DNA from: Thiohalobacter sp.
GTDB lineage: Bacteria > Pseudomonadota > Gammaproteobacteria > DSM-19610
Length of the DNA: 5,026 nt
Reading direction: 5' to 3'
Assembly (NCBI GenBank): GCA_027080445.1
Contig: JALWRY010000279.1
Location: 1-5,026 of the forward strand
Part shown: positions 1 to 5,026 of the stretch, one piece after another
Layout of the letters: the number at the start of each line of letters is the position of its first letter
Numbering within the stretch: position 1 is the stretch's first letter
Made by a program: the position numbers and the translations under genes
The notes under the pieces: generated by a model
Seen by the model: the letters and a program-made list of their open reading frames with translations, nothing else
The model's database searches: none
What the model was told of the DNA's origin: nothing

Positions 1-1
1 G

Positions 2-700
2 TCTGCCGGCGCCAAGTACAGCTGGCAGTCGGTGGTGGCCATTGCGACTGGCCTGTACCTGTATTACGCCGCCCAGGCCCCGGCGGAGACAACCCTGATC
101 GTACCTTTCTTCAAGGATGTAGCGATCCCGCTCGGCGGCTGGTATGTGCTGGTGGTATACCTCGTGGTTGTCGGTTCCAGTAATGCCGTCAATCTTACCG
201 ACGGTCTCGACGGGCTGGCGATCCTGCCAACCGTGCTGATTGCCGGCGCGCTGGCGGTGTTCGTGTACGCCACGGGCAATACCTATTACGCGAAATATCT
301 GGGTATCCCGCACATTCGTGAAATTGGCGAAGTGGTGGTGTTCTGCGGCGCCATTGTCGGCGCAGGGCTGGGTTTCCTCTGGTTCAATGCGTACCCGGCG
401 CAGGTATTCATGGGTGACGTCGGTGCGCTGGCGCTGGGCGCCGCGCTCGGCATTGTGGCGATCCTGGTGCGGCAGGAACTGGTGTACTTCCTGATGGCCG
501 GGGTGTTCGTCATGGAAACCGTATCCGTCATTCTTCAGGTGGCCTCATTCAAGCTGACAGGCCGGCGTATCTTTCGCATGGCGCCCTTGCACCATCATTT
601 TGAACTGAAAGGCTGGCCGGAACCGCGTGTCATTGTGCGGTTCTGGATTATTACGGTCATTCTGGTGCTCAGTGGCCTGGCCACACTGAAGTTACGCTGA
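2..700 (+). CDS. mraY: Phospho-N-acetylmuramoyl-pentapeptide-transferase MraY, 5' end missing
   Basis: MraY is the integral membrane enzyme that transfers phospho-MurNAc-pentapeptide from UDP to undecaprenyl phosphate, making lipid I on the inner face of the cytoplasmic membrane. The frame is open from base 2 and ends at TGA 698-700, giving 232 visible residues. The E. coli protein has about 360, so roughly the last two thirds is present. Visible family signatures are NAVNLTDGLDGLA (182-220), with the Asp residues of the active-site region, MGDVGALALG around the Asp codon at 416-418, and the triple His of APLHHHFELKGW (His codons 590-598). Several hydrophobic spans lie between these, and the C-terminus (GLATLKLR) matches the family. 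The N-terminal part with the Asp-Asp motif lies upstream of the window. A GTG at 32 could be read as a start, but homology continues upstream of it (SAGAKYSWQS aligns with the family), so it is internal. Nothing suggests damage; the gene is cut only by the window edge. Confidence 0.98.
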   Translation, partial: SAGAKYSWQSVVAIATGLYLYYAAQAPAETTLIVPFFKDVAIPLGGWYVLVVYLVVVGSSNAVNLTDGLDGLAILPTVLIAGALAVFVYATGNTYYAKYLGIPHIREIGEVVVFCGAIVGAGLGFLWFNAYPAQVFMGDVGALALGAALGIVAILVRQELVYFLMAGVFVMETVSVILQVASFKLTGRRIFRMAPLHHHFELKGWPEPRVIVRFWIITVILVLSGLATLKLR

Positions 701-702
701 AC

Positions 703-707
703 GGGAG
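703..707 (+). promoter_or_regulatory. Putative ribosome binding site of the 24-residue reading frame
   Basis: GGGAG lies just after the mraY stop and five bases before the ATG at 713. Spacing and sequence fit a Shine-Dalgarno element. Its position has no use for murD, whose start is about 100 bases further on, so it supports translation of the small frame itself. Confidence 0.5.
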
Positions 708-712
708 CGGGT

Positions 713-787
713 ATGGACGAGAAAAGTCAGATTGTACTGGTGGGTTTGACCTTTGCGGCGATTGCCGTGTTGCTGGTCATCCTTTGA
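713..787 (+). CDS. Putative 24-residue single-span membrane peptide between mraY and murD
   Basis: I do not recognise this peptide and assign it no function. The frame runs from ATG 713 to TGA 785-787 and encodes MDEKSQ, a short charged and polar head, followed by an uninterrupted hydrophobic stretch of 18 residues (IVLVGLTFAAIAVLLVIL) that reaches the C-terminus. That is long enough for one membrane span. Three observations favour a real gene. GGGAG stands five bases before the ATG. The frame starts 12 bases after the mraY stop and ends 18 bases before the annotated murD start. It fills the only sizeable gap in a cluster whose other junctions are 4-base overlaps. Inferred role: a small membrane peptide co-made with lipid-intermediate enzymes, possibly a partner of MraY or FtsW; this is a guess from position only. 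Against it, a 25-codon frame can arise by chance, and GC-rich DNA with T at second codon positions readily looks hydrophobic. It could also simply be a leader that keeps ribosomes moving into murD. Confidence 0.5.
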   Translation: MDEKSQIVLVGLTFAAIAVLLVIL

Positions 788-805
788 CAGCTTATCAGAA
801 CGGGA

Positions 806-2170
806 ATGTTGGCAGCTAAATACATGATGCAACAGGACACGCAGCAGGCATTGCGTACGCTGGTAGTTGGTCTCGGCGCCACTGGCCTGTCGTGCGCGCG
901 ATTCCTGTCACGCCACGGCGTTCCGGTGGCTGTCACCGACAGCCGCGAGCGGCCGCCTGCGCTGGAGACCGTGCAACGCGAGCTGCCGGATGTTGCACTG
1001 TTCCTGGGCGGTTTTGACGAGGAGGCTTTTGCGCGCGCCGAACGCATTGTGTTAAGCCCGGGTGTTTCCCGGCGGGAACCCTTGGTGGCGGAAGCGCGTG
1101 CGCGTGGTGTGGAAGTGCTCGGCGATATCGAACTCTTTGCACGCCATGTCAGTGCGCCGGTGGTTGGCATTACCGGCTCCAATGGCAAGAGTACGGTCAC
1201 AACCCTGCTGGGTCTGATGGCGCAGCAGGCGGGTAAAACAGCCCGCGTCGGTGGCAACCTTGGGGTACCGGCGCTCGACCTGATTAGCGATGATGAACCT
1301 GATCTGTATGTGCTGGAACTGTCCAGCTTCCAGCTTGAAACGGTACAGAGTCTCACCTGCCTTGCCGCCGTTGTACTCAACGTCAGCCCGGATCACATGG
1401 ATCGTTACGACTCGCTGGGCGACTATGCGGCTGCCAAGCAGACGGTCTACCGGCATTCGCGTCTGCAGGTAGTGAACCGTGATGATGCGTATGCCGCCGC
1501 GCTGGCGCATGCCCAGGCGCCGGTGACAGGTTTTGGCCTGGGTGAGCCGGCTGCCGGTGATTTTGGCCTGCGCAATATCGACGGTGAGTCGTGGCTCGCG
1601 CATGGCGATACCGCGCTGATGCCGGCTGCCGACTTGCGACTGCCGGGGCGGCACAATCTTTCCAACGCGCTGGCGGCGCTGGCGCTGGGCGAAGCCGCCG
1701 GGTTTCCGGTCGAGGCCATGTTACAGGCCTTGCGGACATTCCAGGGGCTTCCACACCGTACCGAGTGGGTGGGTGAGTACCAGGGGGTGCGCTGGTTCAA
1801 CGATTCCAAGGCGACCAACATCGGAGCGGCGCTGGCGGCCATACAGGGTCTCGAGGGCCCGCTGGTGCTGATTGCCGGTGGCCAGGGCAAGGGCGCGGAC
1901 TTTTCCGAGCTGGCGGCCGGCCTGGATGCGCGTGTGCGCCATGTGGTGTTGCTGGGTGAAGCGGCTGACGAAATCGAAGCGGCACTGCAGGGCAGGTTTC
2001 CCGTCAGCCGGGCGACCGGTTTGCCGGAGGCGGTGCGGCTCGCGGCACAGCAGGCGCAGCCGGGTGATACAGTATTATTGTCGCCGGCCTGCGCCAGTTT
2101 CGATATGTTCAGTGGTTACCCGCAGCGTGGCGAACAGTTCGTGCAGGCCGTGCGGGAGTTGTTCGAATGA
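806..2170 (+). CDS. murD: UDP-N-acetylmuramoyl-L-alanine--D-glutamate ligase MurD
   Basis: MurD is the cytoplasmic ATP-dependent ligase that adds D-glutamate to UDP-MurNAc-L-alanine. From ATG 806 it has 454 residues, against about 438 in E. coli. An N-terminal Rossmann-like UDP-binding domain begins at LRTLVVGLGATGLS (residues 16-29). The central Mur ligase domain has the P-loop GSNGKST (124-130), ELSSFQLE with a metal/ATP-linked Glu (171), NVSPDHMDRY with its His (197), and Lys 211 in YAAAKQTVY, which aligns with the carbamylated Lys of E. coli MurD. The C-terminal domain carries LPHRTE (Arg 318), FNDSKATN (331-338), GGQGKGADF (358-366) and LLSPACASFDMF (424-435). All the catalytic positions I can check are present. 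The start is uncertain: ATG 806 has a GGGA only one base upstream, too close for a good ribosome site, while the tandem ATGs at 824 and 827 would give 448 or 447 residues but lack a clear site. The stop overlaps the ftsW start as ATGA. Confidence 0.97.
   Translation: MLAAKYMMQQDTQQALRTLVVGLGATGLSCARFLSRHGVPVAVTDSRERPPALETVQRELPDVALFLGGFDEEAFARAERIVLSPGVSRREPLVAEARARGVEVLGDIELFARHVSAPVVGITGSNGKSTVTTLLGLMAQQAGKTARVGGNLGVPALDLISDDEPDLYVLELSSFQLETVQSLTCLAAVVLNVSPDHMDRYDSLGDYAAAKQTVYRHSRLQVVNRDDAYAAALAHAQAPVTGFGLGEPAAGDFGLRNIDGESWLAHGDTALMPAADLRLPGRHNLSNALAALALGEAAGFPVEAMLQALRTFQGLPHRTEWVGEYQGVRWFNDSKATNIGAALAAIQGLEGPLVLIAGGQGKGADFSELAAGLDARVRHVVLLGEAADEIEAALQGRFPVSRATGLPEAVRLAAQQAQPGDTVLLSPACASFDMFSGYPQRGEQFVQAVRELFE
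2154..2158 (+). promoter_or_regulatory. Ribosome binding site of ftsW, inside the murD 3' end
   Basis: GGGAG lies within the last murD codons, eight bases before ATG 2167. It supports the start that overlaps the murD stop by four bases, and reinitiation by ribosomes finishing murD is likely. Confidence 0.6.
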
Positions 2171-3372
2171 GCTTCGCCATGTTCTTGCCGGATATGCCCG
2201 CACGGCGCGGTGCGACCTGCCCGCAGCTGGATTTCCCCTTGCTGACGGCGGTAGCCATCCTGTTTTCACTGGGGCTGGTGATGGTAGCTTCGGCCTCCAT
2301 GCCGGTCGCCGAGCGCCTGGGGCTTGGCACACTGCATTTTGCCATACGTCAGACCCTGTACCTGTTGATGGGCCTGGGGCTGGGACTGCTGGTATTGCGC
2401 ATACGGCTGGCCTGGTGGGAACAGGGCAGTCTGCTGTGTATCCTGCTGGCCATCCTGATGCTGGTCGCCGTGCTGGTGCCAGGCGTGGGACTCCAGGTAA
2501 ACGGCAGTACCCGCTGGATCAACCTCGTCGTGTTCCGTTTACAAGTGTCTGAACCGGCCAAGTTGCTGTCACTGGTTTACATGGCCGGTTACCTGGTGCG
2601 GCACGGTGAGGCGGTACGTGAAACCGGTGCCGGGTTTATCAAACCACTGGCGCTGTTGTTGGTGGCGGCCGTGTTGTTGTTGATGGAACCGGATTTTGGC
2701 GCCACGGTAGTCATGATGAGTACGGCGCTGGTGATGATGTTCATGGCGGGCGTCAGCCTGTGGAAGTTTGCCGGACTGATCGGCGCGGCCGGTGCCGCAT
2801 TTGCGACCCTGGCGATCACCTCACCCTATCGCATGGAGCGTCTGACCACCTTCCTCAATCCCTGGGCCGATCCTTTCAACAGCGGTTTCCAGCTGACCCA
2901 GTCATTGATTGCGATTGGCCGTGGCGAGTTATTTGGCGTGGGCCTTGGCGCCAGCGTACAGAAACTGTTTTACCTGCCGGAAGCGCATACCGATTTTGTG
3001 TTTGCCGTGCTGGCGGAAGAACTGGGCCTTGTCGGAATCCTGCTGTTGCTCGGGCTGTATGCCTTCATTGTGCTGCGTGCCTACCATATCGCTTCGGTTG
3101 CCGAGCAGGGCGGTAACCCGTTTGCCGCCTACCTGGCCTATGGCATCGGTACCTGGCTGGGTTTGCAGGCACTGATCAATATCGGTGTGAATACCGGGCT
3201 GTTGCCAACCAAGGGACTCACACTGCCACTGATGAGTTACGGGGGCAGCAGCATGCTGGTGACCTGCGTGGCGATTGCCATCTTGCTGCGTATCGATTAC
3301 GAAACACGTTGTACGGTCAACAGCCTGCCGGCTTCCGGTGTCGCCATGCGTCCACGCAGGAGGGTGCGATGA
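2167..3372 (+). CDS. ftsW: Septal peptidoglycan glycosyltransferase FtsW (SEDS family)
   Basis: FtsW polymerises lipid II into glycan strands at the division septum, working with the class B penicillin-binding protein FtsI and activated by the divisome. The 401-residue protein is close to the E. coli length (about 414). Its first membrane span begins near residue 24 after a cytoplasmic head, and I count about ten hydrophobic spans, with a long loop between roughly residues 218 and 279. SEDS signatures visible are NGSTRWINL (112-120), SEPAK (128-132), MEPDFG (173-178), FQLTQSLIAIGRGELFGVGLG (241-261), LPEAHTDFVFAVLAEELGL (270-288) and PTKGLTLPLMSYGGSS (347-362). Asp 276 in the HTDF segment matches the Asp proposed as catalytic in SEDS polymerases. 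I call FtsW rather than RodA mainly from its place between murD and murG. The start overlaps the murD stop (ATGA) and has a suitable ribosome site. The Arg-rich tail (RPRRRVR) is encoded partly by the murG ribosome binding site. Confidence 0.96.
   Translation: MSFAMFLPDMPARRGATCPQLDFPLLTAVAILFSLGLVMVASASMPVAERLGLGTLHFAIRQTLYLLMGLGLGLLVLRIRLAWWEQGSLLCILLAILMLVAVLVPGVGLQVNGSTRWINLVVFRLQVSEPAKLLSLVYMAGYLVRHGEAVRETGAGFIKPLALLLVAAVLLLMEPDFGATVVMMSTALVMMFMAGVSLWKFAGLIGAAGAAFATLAITSPYRMERLTTFLNPWADPFNSGFQLTQSLIAIGRGELFGVGLGASVQKLFYLPEAHTDFVFAVLAEELGLVGILLLLGLYAFIVLRAYHIASVAEQGGNPFAAYLAYGIGTWLGLQALINIGVNTGLLPTKGLTLPLMSYGGSSMLVTCVAIAILLRIDYETRCTVNSLPASGVAMRPRRRVR
3358..3363 (+). promoter_or_regulatory. 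Consensus ribosome binding site of murG, inside the ftsW 3' end
   Basis: AGGAGG, a full Shine-Dalgarno consensus, ends five bases before ATG 3369. It settles the murG start at 3369 instead of the in-frame ATG at 3309. The same six bases are read in the ftsW frame as two AGG arginine codons. Confidence 0.85.
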
Positions 3373-4448
3373 CCCTGCGGCGACCGATCCTGATCATGGC
3401 CGGCGGAACCGGGGGGCATGTGTTCCCGGCGCTGGCGGTGGCCGAGCAGTTGCGCGAAAGCGGCTGGCCGGTCGAGTGGCTGGGAACCCGGGCCGGGCTG
3501 GAGGCGCGCGTGGTGCCGGCTGCGGGTATTCCCGTGCACTGGATTCGCGTAAAGGGCTTGCGCGGCAAAGGGCTGTTACGGCAGTTGCTGGCACCGTTCA
3601 TGGTGTTGTGGGCGCTGGCGCAGGCGGCGATCGTGATAGCACGGGTAAGGCCGGCGGCGGTGCTGGGTATGGGGGGTTTTACTACCGGCCCGGGTGGCGT
3701 GATGGCCTGGTTACTGCGCCGTCCCCTGTTGATCCACGAACAGAACTCGGTAGCCGGCCTGACCAACCGTTTGCTGGCGCCACTTGCGCACCCGGTGCTG
3801 GAGGCTTTCCCCGGCAGCCTGCCCAACGCGATTCACACCGGCAACCCGGTGCGTGCCGACATTGCCCGGTTGGCGTTTCATGCGCCGGATCTGGAGAACC
3901 GGCGCCCACGTTTGCTGGTCGTGGGCGGCAGCCTTGGCGCAGCCGCCCTGAACGAAACCGTCCCGGCGGCGCTGGCGCGGCTGGAAGTGGCGCAGCGCCC
4001 GGAAGTCTGGCACCAGACCGGCCTGAAGTTAATCGATGCCGCGCGTGAAGCGTATACGGCAGCCCGTGTCGAAGTGCGCCTCGACGCTTTTATTGATGAT
4101 ATGGCGCAGGCCTATCAATGGGCCGACCTGGTGTTGTGCCGCGCCGGTGCGCTGACGATTGCGGAGCTTGCAGCAGTCGGTGTGGCGTCGATCCTGGTGC
4201 CTTACCCCCATGCGGTGGATGATCACCAGACCGGCAATGCGCGCTATCTGGTCGAGGCAGGCGCTGCGCGTTTATTGCCTCAGTCAGAGATGAGTCCTGA
4301 ACGCCTGTGCCAGGAACTGGTCTTGTTGAATCAACCGGAACGGCTTGTCGATATGGCAAAACGCGCCCGCGAGTGCGCCCTGCCGGATGCCGCAAAGCAG
4401 CTTGCCGCACATTGTATTCGCGCCACTGGCTGGAAGGAGGCGGCATGA
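3369..4448 (+). CDS. murG: UDP-N-acetylglucosamine--undecaprenyl-pyrophosphoryl-MurNAc-pentapeptide GlcNAc transferase MurG
   Basis: MurG is a peripheral inner-membrane GT-B glycosyltransferase (family GT28) that transfers GlcNAc from UDP-GlcNAc to lipid I, giving lipid II. The 359 residues match E. coli (about 355). The N-terminal acceptor domain has the glycine-rich loop AGGTGGHVFPALAVA (11-25), KGLRGKG (62-68), a hydrophobic stretch likely to touch the membrane (about 69-95), GMGGFTTGPGG (100-110), HEQNSVAGLTN (123-133) and TGNPVR (157-162). The C-terminal UDP-GlcNAc domain has VVGGSLGAAALN (184-195), WHQTG (214-218), FIDDM (241-245), CRAGALTIAELAAVG (257-271) with the conserved Glu 266, and DDHQTGNA (284-291). 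In the last motif E. coli has RQQYWNA; the DDHQT form is, as I recall, common in other Gammaproteobacteria, so I do not read it as a defect. The start at 3369 overlaps the ftsW stop as ATGA. The frame stays open upstream to an ATG at 3309, but that extra sequence has no family resemblance. Confidence 0.97.
   Translation: MTLRRPILIMAGGTGGHVFPALAVAEQLRESGWPVEWLGTRAGLEARVVPAAGIPVHWIRVKGLRGKGLLRQLLAPFMVLWALAQAAIVIARVRPAAVLGMGGFTTGPGGVMAWLLRRPLLIHEQNSVAGLTNRLLAPLAHPVLEAFPGSLPNAIHTGNPVRADIARLAFHAPDLENRRPRLLVVGGSLGAAALNETVPAALARLEVAQRPEVWHQTGLKLIDAAREAYTAARVEVRLDAFIDDMAQAYQWADLVLCRAGALTIAELAAVGVASILVPYPHAVDDHQTGNARYLVEAGAARLLPQSEMSPERLCQELVLLNQPERLVDMAKRARECALPDAAKQLAAHCIRATGWKEAA
4434..4440 (+). 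promoter_or_regulatory. Strong ribosome binding site of murC, inside the murG 3' end
   Basis: AAGGAGG lies in the last murG codons. It is four bases before ATG 4445 and seven before ATG 4448. Both ATGs are in the murC frame, and the wider spacing fits the second slightly better. Confidence 0.8.
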
Positions 4449-5026
4449 TGACGGCGCCACAGCACCCACCCGCACAGCCGGACACCATGGGACGTATGCG
4501 TTGTGCCCATTTTGTGGGGATTGGTGGCGCCGGTATGGGCGGTATTGCCGAAGTGCTGTTGAACCTGGGCTACCAGGTGAGTGGTTCCGACCTGCGTGAA
4601 AATGCGGTGACCCGGCGCCTGGCATTACAGGGCGCGCGCATATGGCTTGGGCACAGCGCCAGCCATGTCGCCGATTGCGACGTGGTCGTGGTATCGACGG
4701 CTGTTAACGAAGAGAACCCCGAGGTGAAGGCGGCGCGCGAACGCCGTATCCCGGTGGTGCCGCGTGCCGAAATGCTGGCTGAAATCATGCGCTTCCGTCA
4801 TGGCATCGCCGTGGCTGGCACGCACGGAAAGACCACCACCACCAGCCTGGTGGCCAGCTTGCTGGCCGAGGGCGGGCTGGATCCCACCTATGTCATTGGC
4901 GGCCGTCTTAACAGCTCGAACAGTCACGCACGCCTTGGCAGTAGCCGTTACCTGGTCGCCGAGGCGGATGAAAGCGATGCATCATTTTTGTACCTGCAAC
5001 CCCTGCTTGCTGTGGTGACCAATATC
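4445..5026 (+). CDS. murC: UDP-N-acetylmuramate--L-alanine ligase MurC, 3' end missing
   Basis: MurC is the cytoplasmic ligase that starts the stem peptide by joining L-alanine to UDP-MurNAc with ATP. Exactly 194 codons are visible before the window ends with no stop; the E. coli enzyme has about 491 residues, so some 40% is present. A short Pro-rich head (residues 1-18) precedes the UDP-binding domain starting CAHFVGIGGAGMGGIAEVL (20-38), with SGSDL (46-50) and VVVSTAV (81-87). The Mur ligase domain follows with RAEMLAEIMRFRHGIAVAGTHGKTTTT; its P-loop GTHGKTTTT is at 125-133. HARLG (161-165) and AEADESDASF (172-181), with the conserved Glu/Asp residues, then match the family closely. GTHGKTTTT together with EADESDAS separates it from MurD and MurE. 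The start lies in ATGATG: ATG 4445 overlaps the murG stop by four bases, ATG 4448 by one. Later in-frame ATGs at 4487 and 4496 lack a clear ribosome site. By usual cluster order murB or ddl would follow, but that lies outside the window. Confidence 0.96.
   Translation, partial: MMTAPQHPPAQPDTMGRMRCAHFVGIGGAGMGGIAEVLLNLGYQVSGSDLRENAVTRRLALQGARIWLGHSASHVADCDVVVVSTAVNEENPEVKAARERRIPVVPRAEMLAEIMRFRHGIAVAGTHGKTTTTSLVASLLAEGGLDPTYVIGGRLNSSNSHARLGSSRYLVAEADESDASFLYLQPLLAVVTNI

Noticed and set aside
784..812. Perfect TTGACA (784-789) just upstream of murD, resembling a sigma-70 -35 box
   Set aside because: No acceptable -10 hexamer lies 16-18 bases downstream (candidates such as ATGTTG or TGTTGG match poorly), and TAAATA at 817 is too far away. 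The hexamer overlaps the TGA of the small frame, so chance is likely.
727..1380. 217-codon open frame on the - strand over the mraY-murD junction
   Set aside because: It lies opposite murD, whose protein matches its family throughout. The translation is Ser/Thr/Arg/Pro-rich, as expected of an antisense shadow in GC-rich DNA, with no recognisable domain.
1872..2552. 226-codon + strand frame across the murD-ftsW junction
   Set aside because: It lies wholly under murD and ftsW in another frame and is rich in Arg, Ala and Gly without motifs; a shadow frame.
3309..3368. 20-residue N-terminal extension of MurG from ATG 3309
   Set aside because: The extension lies inside ftsW coding sequence and resembles no MurG. 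The consensus AGGAGG at 3358-3363 and the length of the family both favour 3369.
3275..4048. 257-codon + strand frame across the ftsW end and murG
   Set aside because: It overlaps two confidently identified genes, and its product is a Gly/Arg/Ala/Pro-rich sequence with no family signature, typical of an off-frame reading of GC-rich coding DNA.
1..5026. Search for mobile elements, CRISPR arrays, tRNA or rRNA genes, direct repeats or a terminator
   Set aside because: Reading through by eye, I found none. Almost every base belongs to six consecutive reading frames on one strand, and the genes look uniform in composition.

Overview
The window is a stretch of a bacterial division and cell wall (dcw) gene cluster, read entirely on the + strand. 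In order it holds the 3' part of mraY, a very small open reading frame that is probably a gene, then complete murD, ftsW and murG, and the 5' part of murC. This gene order, the GC-rich composition (roughly 60% by eye) and the protein sequences point to a gammaproteobacterium. Examples are the MraY ending HHHFELKGWPEPRVIVRFWII, the MurD motif GSNGKSTVTTL and the MurC start HFVGIGGAGMGGIAEVL. It does not look like an enterobacterium, because identity to the E. coli proteins as I remember them is clear but moderate. The species cannot be named from this window.

Layout: 1-700 is mraY, lacking its start. 701-805 is the only real gap between the large genes, and most of it is taken by a 24-codon reading frame (713-787) with its own Shine-Dalgarno-like sequence and one predicted membrane span. 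murD (806-2170), ftsW (2167-3372), murG (3369-4448) and murC (from 4445, running off the end) are joined by three successive 4-base ATGA stop/start overlaps. I see no terminator, convincing promoter, RNA gene, mobile element, repeat array or CRISPR. Every gap is shorter than 300 bases.

How the genes work together: MurC and MurD add L-Ala and D-Glu to the UDP-MurNAc peptide in the cytoplasm. MraY moves phospho-MurNAc-pentapeptide onto undecaprenyl phosphate (lipid I), and MurG adds GlcNAc to give lipid II. FtsW polymerises lipid II into septal glycan together with a class B penicillin-binding protein. The tight overlaps suggest one transcript with translational coupling.

This is mostly a conserved, ordinary housekeeping region, and I do not see an undescribed multi-gene system. 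The one item that deserves a second look is the 24-residue hydrophobic peptide encoded between mraY and murD.
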